Shown: in pieces, positions 48,237-59,251 of the stretch | Numbering within the stretch: position 1 is the first letter of the stretch | Layout of the letters: each line of letters starts with the position of its first letter | Assembly (NCBI GenBank): GCA_003255025.1 | Contig: QANY01003934.1 | Location: forward strand, 744,001 to 808,000 | Direction: 5' to 3' | DNA from: Datisca glomerata | Taxonomy: Eukaryota; Streptophyta; Magnoliopsida; Cucurbitales; Datiscaceae | Length of the DNA stretch: 64,000 nucleotides | Position numbers and translations under genes: made by a program | The notes under the pieces: model-generated | Seen by the model: the letters and a program-made list of their open reading frames with translations, nothing else | What the model was told of the DNA's origin: nothing | Database searches by the model: none

Positions 48237-49446
48237 TTCCTGATCTTATGTTTACCTTGAATATTCTACAGGTTATGGCTTCATTAAAGATGCAACTAAG
48301 ACGCATCCATGGCGTTAACAATATTCCAAAAGCAAGGGTCAATGCATAGTGCAATACTTATTGCATAGAGATTATCAAGACCAAGCTGACAGCTACTCAA
48401 CTCTCCCTATTTAGGGAGACATGCTTTAGTCATCTCCTTCATCTCCCATCCCTGAAATTTTCAGCAATTATGTGCAACTAGGTGCTGGCCAGGGAGGCCA
48501 AATATGTGGACGACACTCCATCTGATGAGGAGATCCATTTTCTTATCAATGAGGAGTCATTGTGCTTCTCCAAGAAGGAGTTCTCTGTGATGACCGGACT
48601 AAAATTCGGCGAAGCCCGGGATGAGAAGAAGACTCATGGCCCCAACAGACTCTCTGATATGTACTTTCCTAAAGCTCAATCAATAAACATGGCTGAGTTA
48701 GAGGAGACGTTCAAAAGCTCTGAATATAAGTCAGATTTTGATGCGGTCAAGATTGCTCTGATTGATTTGCTGGAGCATTTTATGTCGGGGAAGGAGAACA
48801 GTACCCTAATTGAGAAGAGACGTTTGGTTTTGGTTGATAACCTTGAAGCGTTCAACCAATATCCTTGGGGAGACCTCTTGTCCTTCAAAACAATGAAATC
48901 ACTATTAGCTGTGAAGAATACCAAGGCTGTTTTTGGTGATCTTAAAGATCAAGAAAAAAAACAAAAAAACACATAAATCCCCCGCTGTTGTTCATGGTTA
49001 TTCACTCGATGGATGTTCATTTGCCTTCCAGGTATAATTTATTTAATTATATATAGTGATGTATTGAATTATTTATGTGCTGAATACTGAATTACTCTAT
49101 TTTGTTTAAATATGCATGAATATTTGAAATTATCCCCTTACTAGATAGTTTGTATGGTAAACAGATTTCGACCGAGGTGCCCAGGATTCTCAAGTGGTGT
49201 CCGACCACAATAGTACTGGTTGAGAATCTACAAAAAGAAATCTTTTCGAAGGAGAATGTATATTGGTGAAATTATGTTGACAAATTAATTTATATATTAC
49301 TTTCTCATATGCTAATTTATATTTATTTCATTTTTAGTTAGCAATTCTTTCCTTGGTCCCTACTGAGGAGGAAGAAGAAAAAAGCTTCTAGAGATCAGTA
49401 GTTGGAGAGAAGGCATGTTCAAAATCATCTTCTTCTTCTTGAACAG

Positions 49447-49690
49447 GGAACCCCGTGTAGTCAATGTGTAGTGTACACGATGGTCACATTGACTTCGTGT
49501 AGTCTACACGATGGTTACACTGATCTCGTGTAGTAATCGCGTAGTCTACACGATGGTTACACCGATCACGTGTAGTTATCGTGTAGTCTACACGATGGTT
49601 ACATGATTACTATACGTGATCTGTATAACTGATCTTGTAGTCTACACGATAACTACACAATGTTCGTGTAACCGATCTGTAGTCACCACT
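49447..49690. repeat. Palindromic CGTGTAG/CTACACG cluster (protease gene intron)
   Basis: Copies of cgtgtagtctacacgatgg with spacers ttacactgat-c. It lies between exon 3 and the 49734 exon, so it is intronic. Confidence 0.9.
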
Positions 49691-50072
49691 TTTCTGTTTT
49701 GTCTGTTTAATCTTAATATTACATGTTTTTTAGTTGACGCCTCCTCATTCACCATTTCCAGTTGAAGATGAGGCTAATAAGGAGGAGGATGAGCCCATTG
49801 AAAAGGAAGAAGAGAAGATGAAGATGAAGAGGTATGATGAGGCCAATAAAAAAGAGGAGAAGAAGGTTACGACCAAGAAGTTCAGTGGAAAAGAAGATTG
49901 GGTGAGGAAATATTTGATTGGAATGGACCAAAAGATCACTTCAATGGACAAGAAGATTATGTCCATGCAATCAGACATTTCTTTTGCAATTTTTCAAATC
50001 AAAATTTGGATGGATCATCTGGTAACATCGAGGTCATATGATTACTCATTCTGTTCTCGATTTTGCCGATGA

Positions 50073-50640
50073 TAGATAGCGATGGGGAGGAGATGGAGAT
50101 TGAGAAGGAAGAGAAAACAATGAAGAATGAGAGAATGATGAAAAAGAAGAACATATGATAGAGAAAGAAGAAGAATAGGAGATGATGGGAGAGAAGGAAA
50201 AAGAAGAAGAGAAGGAAGAAGAAAATGATGAAGAGAACGAAGAAGAAAAAGAAGAAGCCAAGGTCGAAGAAGAAGGAAGAGAAGAAGAATAAGAGAAGGG
50301 AGGTAATAAGGAGAAGGAATGTGAAGGTGAAAAGAAGGAAGATGAAGAAAAAACAGATGGGAAAAAATGAGAGAAAACAGAAAAAGAAGAAAATACAAAA
50401 AAAAAAGAAGCAAAATAAGAACAAAAAGAAGAAGACGCAAAGGAAGAAGAAGAAAAAAAAGAAAAAAAATAGAATAAAAAGAAATACACAAAGAAGAAGA
50501 AGCTGGAAATAAAGAAGGGAAGAATGTGAAGAAAATAAGAATTAGAATGAATAAAGAGGAAGAAAAGGAAGAAATAAAAAAAAGAAAAATAAAATAAAGC
50601 AAAAAAAGAAGAAGAAACAAAGATAGAAGAACAAAATGTT
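50073..50640 (+). repeat. Long purine-rich (GAA/AAG) strand-asymmetric tract
   Basis: More than 500 bp is almost only A and G on the plus strand. All three plus frames give Lys/Glu/Arg-rich text and the minus strand gives long Ser/Phe/Leu-rich open frames, which I regard as artefacts. In the gene it probably encoded the acidic-basic linker between DUF1985 and the protease domain, later expanded by slippage. Confidence 0.85.
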
Positions 50641-51159
50641 GCATCAATAATATCTGCATTGATGGATTCAGTTCGGTTAACGGAGCACTCCAATGATAGA
50701 GAAGAAGAGCTCGTCTACCTTGGGAAACTTAATAAGAGGAAGATAATGAAACATTTCATGAAGATTGTCTCTCGGCATCTTCAAATGATGAACATATGTG
50801 AGAGAAGACATGAGGTTAATCCTAAAGATAAGTGAAAATATGAGATCATGTAGTGTCCGCAACAAGAGAACGAGTTAGTGAATTATATACTTTTTTGAAA
50901 GTCCAATTAAAATTTCATACATATTCATTAATTATGTTTTTGCATTTCATGTGTTTTGTAGGTTCGATTGTGGGATATTCACTTTTAAGTTTATTGAAGC
51001 CCTCACATATGAAAAGAACTTCCAAAAAATAATTCAACAACAAATGTCAGAATACATTTGCACGTGGCAATGTTAAACCTAAATAATTTTAATATATTTT
51101 ATACCCTCAATTTGTGAATTATTTACTATATGTTTAGTGCAGACTTCATCTAACCTACA

Positions 51160-51312
51160 TGATGATTTCACAGGTATCATGTAGGATTCATGTAGACTAC
51201 AAAATGATTTCACGGGCATCGTGTAGTGTATACGATGACTTTATGCTGCTTATACGGTGGCTTCACGGGCATCGTGTAGACTACACGATGACTTCACGAG
51301 CATTATTAAACT
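51160..51312. repeat. Palindromic CGTGTAG/CTACACG cluster downstream of the protease gene
   Basis: Degraded copies (atcatgtaggattcatgtagactac) and better ones (catcgtgtagactacacgatg) spaced by acttcacggg. Confidence 0.85.
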
Positions 51313-51489
51313 TTATGACATTATTAAATAACAAACACGACTATATTTATATATTAAAATTTAATTTAAGTCTACAAGGTCATTATTTATATTTAAGTGG
51401 CTTGCTCATCTTGTTGAGATAGAGACATTGAAATTCTACACGTTTTTCAGTTGTGGCCAATTTGCCCACAACATTTACACTTTCTTCTC

Positions 51490-54298
51490 ACTACTTCCTC
51501 ACCTCTAGATGGAATTCTCTCTATCCTAGGTCTGCCACTCTGTCGTCTCGTTATAGGTGGAAATACCTCATTTTCATGAAACTCTTGATGATGACTCAGT
51601 CTGCTTGATTCCTGAAAGGATGTATTGATTCCGCATACGCAACAATTAAAGTCTCATTTTTATAGAACCTCGAACAAATACTGTACGTGAAAATATTACG
51701 ATGCCGACATGCAGTCAACGCATGCATGCATGGAATTCGATGAAGATCAAATTCTCTACACGTACAACTTTTAAGATGCAAGTTGACCACTAGCTTGCCT
51801 ACCCCCACCCGCAACACGAAACTCGTGGATGTCGGAAGGAAACAATGATAGTGTGCGTGACACAATATGCTTCTTATTAAGCTCAATCTCAACCCAACTT
51901 GTCATCTGGGAGATGATTTGACAAGCAGCTGTCCTTCGTTCATATAATCACCGTTATAACATGTCATATATATGTTCTATAAGGCATGTAACGGGAAGCT
52001 CTCTAGCATCCTTCAAAATCTCATTCAAACATTCCGCGATGCTTGTAGTCATTATATTTTATCGCCTTCCATCAAAACGAGAACGTACCCACCTCTCAAC
52101 TCCCTCCACTGACACGTATTGGGAGATATCTGAAAATGCATCTGTAAGATGAGTCATCAACCGATCAAACTCTGATTGACGGTATACCTTTACAATTTTA
52201 AAAAACAATGCAACTGCATCTTCCTTTTTGTAAACTGATTTGATATTTTGGCTCATATGGAAGATGCAAGCTCTATGATGCGCATTGAGAAAGATAATAT
52301 GTGCAGCATTTAGTATACTCGTATGCATGTCGGATATAAACACGAAGTCTTCTAGATCACCGACTACATTGTGAAGTTTACGGAATAACCATTTCCATGA
52401 ATCATTATTTTCTGAATCTGCAATTCCAAATGCAATGGGATATACTTAGTTGTTCCCATCCTTTGCAGCTGCAACAAATAATACCCCTTTGTATTTGGAT
52501 TTTAAGGATGTTGCATCAACAGCAATGACATTCCCTGTACCACTGAAAAATCCCACGAACAGAGGGTCCAAGAGCCATGAAAAAATATTTAAAATGATCG
52601 TCCTCATCGGTCTCTATGTGTGTTGTTGTCCCTGAAAAATATTTAAAATTTTTCTATTAATAGGCAGAATACGTAGTGTACATGATGCGTACACGGGGTC
52701 TGTGAAACAATCGTGTAGACTACACGATGACTACATGAGGTCCGTGTAACCATCGTGTAGACTAAAAGATTTCTACATGAGGTCAGCGTAGGCATCATGT
52801 ATACTACACGATGACAGTGTAGGCATCGTGTAGACTACACGATAACTAAACGAGGTATGTGTACCCATCGTTTAGTATACACGAGGCTCGTGTAGTCATC
52901 GCGTAGACATTATGATGGCAAATAGTGTAAATGATGACTACACGAGGCTAGTGTACTTTTCGTGAATACTACACCATGACTACAAGTGGTCAGTGTACTC
53001 ATCGTGTAGTATACATGATGGATACACGAGGCCCATGTAGTACTCGTATAGACATTTTAATGGCAAAATAAAAAATAAGTACCCAGATTTTTTTATTCTA
53101 ATGGGTGACAATATGCTGGGAGCATTCTATAGTTATCTTTAAGAGACCCTCGAACTAATTCCAATGTATACTCCTTAGCCTTCAATGCCTTATGGTAGCT
53201 TATGTTGGTACCGAAATCAAGCTAAACATCTTCAATTATGTCTTTTGACCTATATATACGTTCGACACCCGTGTATTTATAGCTTATAGAATGACTAATC
53301 AATGAATATGTAGCCTGATGGTATTCATGTCTCAATACTTCAAATGTACATATGTGTGTACTAATGAACTTTGAAACTTTGAAGTATGGACAATTTTTCA
53401 AAATCATGGCCTGTAACCTCCGCGGGCATGTTTTCTCAACACATACAAGTACATTGCTTTTGACTTGAAGATCCGAAACTTAAAATATCTCCGGATGACC
53501 ATCATACGAGTAACCTTAAGCAGCTTGACTTTATCGCTGTACAAATCATCTATATTTATTGTGTCTGATACAAGCTGATTCAAATCAGCCCATTGTGCGC
53601 TAGAGTTAGGACGTTGTTCATTCAAATGAGGTTGTGATGGCAATGGACAAGTGGTCTCGGGTTTAAGACCAGTATTCAAGTTTGGAATTGTTGTATGGTT
53701 GTCTCCATTGATGGCTTCATCATGGTCCTCTCCACGGATTGCATCATCCTACGCTCCCGATCAAAATCATCATCATAATCTCCATCAACATCAACATCCT
53801 CATCCTCATCCTTAAAAACATCATAATCGTCATGATTAAAAACATCATCATCGTGATAGTTCATTTCAAAATAATCAACACTCTTAAAGTGAGGAATGCT
53901 TTCATGTAGAGGTAGTCGCGACATTTGTGTTTCAGGAACCCAACTTTGATAAACCCTTGTAGTTTCAGGAACCCGAGGTTGTTGTGACATTGTAGTTTGA
54001 GGAACCGAGCTTTGAGATTAAATTTTTTTTGGCTTATACAAATAGTGGGCTTCTAAGTGATTCTGATCCATTCTCCTTCAACAAAGAACTGTAAATCACT
54101 ATCCTTTAAAATTTCAGCAGGAGGGTAGGGGGCATGGTTTTTATAAAGAAATTTGATGGACATATCATATTTTGAGGGGTCTATTTGGAGTTTTTCATGC
54201 AATATACTCAATAGCTTGTGATAAGTGCAGTTAGTAGATATATTCAATAATTTGATATTCTCTCCACTAAAAGACCATGTTGTACCATTTTCACTCAA
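51490..54298 (-). pseudogene. MuDR-type transposase (MULE domain, SWIM zinc finger), broken
   Basis: Start ATG at 54298. The N-terminal MuDR domain reads WSFSGENIKLLNI and DPSKYDMSIKFLYKNH (54053-54298). An acidic Asp-rich linker follows (53770-53850), then the DNA-binding region FKFRIFKSKAMYLYVLRKHA and EYHQATYSL (53220-53500). An intron-like insertion with repeats occupies 52660-53090. The catalytic MULE core has FFSGTGNVIAVDATSLKSKY (first Asp), IAFGIADSENNDSWKWLF, then FISDMHTSIL (second Asp), NAHHRACIFHMSQN, and NIMTTSIAECLNEILKDA. The SWIM finger is KSCTCREFDLHRIPCMHAL (51740-51800; CxCx(n)CxH). In-frame stops occur at 52446, near 52065 and near 51965 in one otherwise continuous frame, and there is a frameshift near 51795. 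Confidence 0.88.
52672..53060. repeat. Palindromic CGTGTAG/CTACACG cluster inside the transposase gene
   Basis: The largest cluster, about 390 bp, with many copies of catcgtgtagactacacgatgac and variants (cgaggctcgtgtagtcatcg). It interrupts the transposase between the DNA-binding region and the catalytic core, most simply as intron sequence. Confidence 0.9.
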
Positions 54299-54394
54299 CC
54301 TCCATCATGGATTACAAAAATTCAAACTCCAGACGTATCTGTATATGCCTTAATGAAGGAAGTCAGTAAAAAAAGAATACATAATGAAATGAAA

Positions 54395-54725
54395 TATTAC
54401 ACGATGATCATGTAGCCACCGTGTAGTGTACACGCAGCCTTCACGAGCATCATGTAGACCATTTGTATTGTAATAAGTCCTACACGAGCATCATGTAGAC
54501 CAATTTTACTGTAGTAAGTCCTACACGATGATCATGTACTCCTCGTGTACACTGCACGATGTTCGTGAACTGCTGAAGAAGTCTTGATGCACTACACGAT
54601 GATCGTGTAGTGTACACGAGGCTCTTGTACCCTACGTGTAGTCTACACGATGACTATACGAGGCTCGTGTATCCGGCGTATAATCTACACGATGACTACA
54701 CGAGGCTCGTGTTGTACTTGGTAGA
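54395..54725. repeat. Palindromic CGTGTAG/CTACACG cluster upstream of the transposase start
   Basis: Copies such as acacgatgatcgtgtagtgt and ctacacgatgactacacgag fill the region directly before the transposase ATG (54298), inside its leader or promoter. Confidence 0.9.
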
Positions 54726-55127
54726 CCTCATTTAACACTGCATCATCATCTTATAGTGATCTTGTACAATAAATGAACTCCAAATAACGTTTTAGAACGA
54801 AGAAAACTAATAAATATTCCCACAAAACTCATGAACGAAGAAAATAAAACTTATACATGTTCTAGAGAGAAGAACAAATAATCATTTACGGTTGTAGGAA
54901 GAATGATGACGATGAAGAAGAAGACAAAGAAGAAAACGAAGAAGAAGATGAAGAATAAAACGAAGAGGAAAACGAAGAAGAAAATAAAGAAGAAGTGGAA
55001 AAAAAAATGAAAAACGAAGAAGTAGAAATGGGGTGGTAGGGTGGTTCTGAGTGTAAAGTGAGTAAACCATGACATTTGATTGGACAACTTGTAAGAAGGG
55101 CAATGAGAGAAAAGAAAGTGAAAAAGT

Positions 55128-55215
55128 GAGTTCGGAGTCAAGGTAAATGAGAATTAGTGATATAGTTCATTTCTACAAAATGATAAATTTATGGGTCTAG
55201 TTTAACGAAAATCTC
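55128..55215 (-). repeat. MULE right terminal inverted repeat
   Basis: Reverse complement of the left repeat. Outermost bases are GAGATTTTCG. It is also the end most similar to the small related element at ~13.2-14.9 kb. Confidence 0.8.
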
Positions 55216-57609
55216 AATAAAAAATGGATAATCGAAGTAAAGGGTGAGTGAGAGAGATGAGGGATGAAGGAGAGAGGATTATATTTTTCTAGAGTAAGAG
55301 AAATGGTTAAAATAAGTTAAAAAAAGTAAAAAGTTTAAATAGATGGGTTGGTTGGGAGAAGTTATTATGATGACTTACACGGATAATAAGATATTAAATT
55401 ATCATATTGTTAATTAAAATGATCACATATACTAACTTCTGTTAGTTTTTTTTAAGGAAAATCATAATAAAAAATGAAATAAAATGAAAATTGAAGAGAT
55501 TTTATAAAAAAAAAAATCAAAGATAAATGGATGAAATAATATAATAGTAAAAAGATCAGGATCTAATATAATTAACCCCACATTTTATATTGTTTTAACT
55601 GTTTATGAAAACGGATTTCCAAACAAACATGGGCCTTTAAAGACTTGAGCAGGGTAGATGGAAATCGTTAAGAAAACGAATAAGAACGCTCGTGTGGGAG
55701 ACGATATCTTCACAGATATGTGTGTGTTTGTCAGTTTGGTTGTATTCTAAAATAGGTCAGGTCAGACTTGTCAGTGTGTTAAAGATTTTGACCCAAGCTG
55801 TGCACCTATTTATTCACGGCAGATAGTACATTCCTGCTTCGCTGTCCACCTTTAATATTGAATGAATCGTCTGCCACTGAGTACTTCCACCCAGTAAAAA
55901 TCTAAGTCACCTATAAAATTTATAATTAATATAATTAAACATATTGCATTTTCCTTTTAAGTACTATGGATTGATTTGTTCATGGACACATTCCTTAGAT
56001 AGAAAGAGTTTGCCTTTTTCTTTTTTCCAAAAGAGTTTGGGTATGTCATCCATCTTATTGGTAAAACTACAGTACATGTATGCGTTGTATAGGAGTTCAA
56101 TCGCTTCTTTAATCACCCTACGTGGGTTTAAAAAGGGTGATTCAAGAGTTAATTAATCATTGTACCGGTAGGTGTCATATAAAGTATGATGTTTATAGTT
56201 CAGTTTAGTTTGATTTTTACAAATCTTACTAAACTGTTAAGTTTTGGTTAACAGTGTTATAAACAAAATCGAACTGTTTATAATGAACCAATTCAAAACT
56301 GAACTCAAGTTTCATTTTAATTCAGTCGGCAATTCGATCTTAATAATAAAAATAATATTTTTTGAAAAAAATTATTAAAATATAAAATACTAAAGTTTTA
56401 GTTTGATTCAATTAAGTTCAGTTTAGTATGAATTTACGTAATAAAAAATAAAAAAAAACAAAAAATTAAAATTCCAGATCATTTGAAAAAATGTTAAAAT
56501 TTTGAATTCGAACAAAATTTCAGTTCTTTAATCTTGTCGAACTGAATCGAACCAAATCCACTAAAATAATCGTCTGAACTAGTCATTTATTGTTCGGTTA
56601 AATCGGTTTGATGATAGAGTAACAAAATTTTGATGGCTCCTAATTCACTTGGGCAAAATTCATCCATTCATTTTATTTACAAATATCTTCCTAGATTTTT
56701 TTCCAAACTTTTATGACAACTTATACTTTTTTTGTAAGGATTTCATATTCTCAAGCATTTATATATGTAAATTATAGTATATAAGTAAATAAAATAAAAA
56801 AATATAATAAATAATAATGATTAATCAGTATAATTTTTTTCTAAAAATGCAGACTGTAGTTGTATTTCACCGGAAAAACGTGTATGGACTTTTTTACAAG
56901 TAAAATGGAATTAGAGAAAGTCGGACAGTGTAACTCTATTTTGTGTGCTTCATGGGTCAACTTTTTGTCTAAAGAAATTTTAGTTGGAAAAAAAAGCTCA
57001 GAGCTCAACTTCACTCATTTGAGAGAGCTAACAGTAACTAGGCCATGCTAGTTGCTGCTGGTTAAAGTAGGGTGTCTCAGTTTCCCATGGAAATGAGAGA
57101 GCTCCTCAAAGTTAATTACTAGCATTGACTGATGGGTTTGAGACTTGTAGTAGTGTCAAGTTCAAAGCTCTCGTTTTCTCCTTTCTGTCTTGAAAAGAAA
57201 GGTGTCTATCTCTAGTTCAATCCCCAAGCTCACATCACATATAGAGTCTTTCTTGTCAATTTAGGACTGTGACAGCCTACAACTCTCTCATACATACATC
57301 TGTTTATTTATTTATTTTTCACTCCTTTAGTAGAAGAATTAGAGTCTAATGAAAAAAAATTAAAATATATATTATAATGTTTAATGCTTGGGGGTCAGGG
57401 TCAGTCAGGGTAGTTAACTAGCATTCCATCAGTTAAATTGAAGCCCTTCTGTGTTTTCTGATCAAACACTTTCTTCCTCTCCAAACAGCAAAAACTCTCT
57501 TTCCACCTTGCACATTCCAACAATAGCTTCTCTTGTAATATCTAATTTTGTTTACTCTGTAACAGTTTGATGTCATCAGCATGTGTCAGATGGGAAATTG
57601 AACACAGAC
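55216..57609. other. Upstream region of the MYB gene
   Basis: AT-rich. The stretch 56165-56640 has cagtttagtttgattt / gaactgaatcgaacc pairs like decayed hAT-type elements, but no clean ends. A TATA-like aaaatatatattataatg at ~57360 and a pyrimidine-rich stretch ttcttcctctcc (57470) precede the MYB start. The 5' leader probably lies in the last 200 bp. Confidence 0.4.
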
Positions 57610-59251
57610 ATGGCCAGCAAGTGTTTTACTACTTATACAACGGAAAACTCAAATGGTCTTGGATATTTGCATTCCTCCATTTCATCTTCTTCTCGCTCCT
57701 CTTTAATGGGTATGGTTTATACTGACATGGCTACTCTCTCACTCAATCCCAACTATGGATCCGTGTCTTCTCAAGAGAGTAATATTTCAAAGCTGAGCTC
57801 TGAGGTGGAAAATGAGAAAGCGTTTTGGGGTTTTCCATTTTCAGGAAACTGTATGACTAGAATCTCAGATGAATACTACAACAGTGATGTTGCTGAAGGG
57901 ATGGGCTCTGAATGGAGTGATGGGTTAGGGGGATCTATGAATGATGATGGGAACCGGAATGATGAAAACCCTTGTGGGAATATGGTCAGTGCTAAAGAAG
58001 CGGATGGTGGTCAGTCAAAGCTCTGTGCTAGAGGACATTGGAGACCTGCTGAGGATGCCAAGCTCAAAGAACTTGTGGCTCTTTATGGCCCCCAAAACTG
58101 GAACCTTATAGCAGAGAAGTTGGAAGGAAGATCTGGTTAGATTTCTAAGTTTGTTTTAGTACTCATTTTAAAAGATAAACCAAATTTCCATTGCTTCTCC
58201 TTTTACCTAAACCTTTTGTTCGCTTAATAGGTAAGAGCTGCAGATTGAGATGGTTTAACCAGTTGGACCCGAGGATTAACAGAAGAGCTTTTACTGAGGA
58301 AGAGGAGGATAGGCTAATGGAAGCTCATAGAGTTTACGGAAACAAATGGGCCATGATAGCTAGGCTCTTCCCTGGAAGAACTGATAATGCAGTGAAAAAC
58401 CATTGGCATGTTATAATGGCTAGAAAATATAGAGAACAATCCAGTGCTTACAGGAGGAGGAAGATTAGTCAACCTGTTTATAGAAAAATGGAGGAAAATC
58501 CAAGCTTTGATGCTGATACAAGAATAGAACCACTAGCCTACTGTCTTAACCTCCCAAATGAAGAAATAAGACACCCAACCTTTTACCCATTTGGGTATTT
58601 TCAAGGAGCCGTTTCTGGGTTTGACTGTGGTTTAAATGGTGGTTCAAATTTAACCCATATGGTCAATGAGGGAGAAGCCGTGTCAAATTGCAATGCCCCC
58701 TCTCATGGTGTGTGTTTTGCAAAACATACAACTTTTGATTTCTTATCAGGTGTGTTTCGTTCTGAGCTTTTTTTTTGTTCTTGTTCCTTTCAATTGTTTG
58801 CTGCAGTTTGTGCATTTTGGACTCTATTGCTGCTGATTGATTTCAAGTCAAAAACTTACTATGGTTTATCACATTTTAACAAACAATTGGTGTTCATTTA
58901 TTCTATCTTTAACATTATAATATAAATGCAACCCTTTTGTCCCCTTTTTGCTTTAAAATAGTCCATACTCTATCACGAACTCATACTTTTATCAGTCCCT
59001 TCATTGTTGTGAGTGGTTTGATTGTAGCAATTCACAAAAGAAATGGCACAAATGGGATAATCAACTACAGCATACCTTGGGATAAGCCAAGACATGAAGC
59101 TTTCATGATAATGGCAATGCAACAGTCAAACAGCCAAAATCTTCACACCATTTCAGTATCAAAATCTCAAGCTTTAGAAGGTAAAGAGAACGGCAATTTT
59201 GAGATAAGCAAACCAACATTCATTGACTTTCTTGGAGTTGGAGCCAGATGA
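57610..59251 (+). CDS. R2R3-MYB transcription factor, subgroup 21 (LOF1/MYB117-MYB56 type)
   Basis: Three exons, 57610-58135, 58231-58749 and 59028-59251, join to 422 codons with GT-AG introns. The start is the first in-frame ATG (MASKCFTTYTTE). Residues ~141-189 form R2 (RGHWRPAEDAKLKELVALYG, then NWNLIAEKLEGRSG, split by intron 1 in the Gly codon, then KSCRLRWFNQLDPRIN). Residues ~190-242 form R3 (RAFTEEEEDRLMEAHRVYGN, then KWAMIARLFPGRTDNAVKNH). Two of the R2 tryptophans are seen, and R3 has Phe in its first position as in plant R2R3-MYBs. The C-terminus FIDFLGVGAR fits subgroup 21, whose members act in boundary formation, branching or cell-wall control. A nuclear DNA-binding protein; no stops or frameshifts are present, so it is probably functional. 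The exact orthologue is not settled. Confidence 0.93.

Larger units (their letters stand above)
48275..51076 (+). pseudogene. DUF1985/Ulp1-like (C48) cysteine protease gene of the MULE, broken
   Basis: Likely start is the ATG at 48275 after an acceptor (MASLKMQLRRIHGVNN). The first exon, 48275-49032, carries DUF1985: TQLSLFRETCFSHLLHL, DEEIHFLINEESLCFSKKEF and SVMTGLKFGEA. It has TAG stops at 48347 and 48479 and a shifted end that reads HGYSLDGCSFAFQ before a GT donor. Exon 2 is 49145-49257 (TEVPRILKWCPTTIVLVENL) and exon 3 starts at 49339 (LAILSLVPTEEEEE). A later exon at 49734-50030 is Lys/Glu-rich with a coiled-coil end, followed by a purine-rich tract. The last exons, ending at 50873 and starting at 50962, give PQQENEFDCGIFTFKF with the C48 Gln and nucleophile Cys. 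The upstream His/Asp part of the protease fold is not found. Family members remove SUMO-like modifiers. Confidence 0.75.
47473..55215. mobile_element. Autonomous-type Mutator-like element carrying a Ulp1-like protease gene
   Basis: The terminal inverted repeats are visible directly. Left 47473-47560 has ttttttgctaaact, ccatagactattcc and ttatagaaatgaattatatc then actaac. The right end read inward from 55215 has attttcgttaaact, cccataaatttatc and tttgtagaaatgaactatatc then actaat. Inside are two convergent genes: plus-strand DUF1985/C48 peptidase (48275-51076) and minus-strand MuDR-type transposase (54298-51596). The A-rich flanks match at seven of nine positions, weak evidence for a 9-bp duplication. 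MULEs with a Ulp1-like second gene are known from several plants (Kaonashi in Arabidopsis, CUMULE in melon). Both genes carry a few nonsense mutations, so this copy is probably inactive. Confidence 0.85.

Noticed and set aside
50042..50693. Minus-strand ORFs of 141-215 codons, Phe/Ser/Leu-rich, membrane-protein-like
   Set aside because: They are the reverse of the purine-rich tract; all frames are open because of base composition, not selection.
49447..54725. Possible CRISPR-like arrays because of evenly spaced palindromic repeats
   Set aside because: The context is a eukaryotic transposon, spacing and sequence are irregular, and there are no cas genes.
54851..55141. Phe-rich minus-strand ORF
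   Set aside because: Reverse of a GAA-rich stretch in the MULE sub-terminal region.
56165..56640. Complete hAT-type MITE upstream of the MYB gene
   Set aside because: Inverted caaacc/ggtttg-like words are present, but no matching ends or 8-bp duplication could be found.
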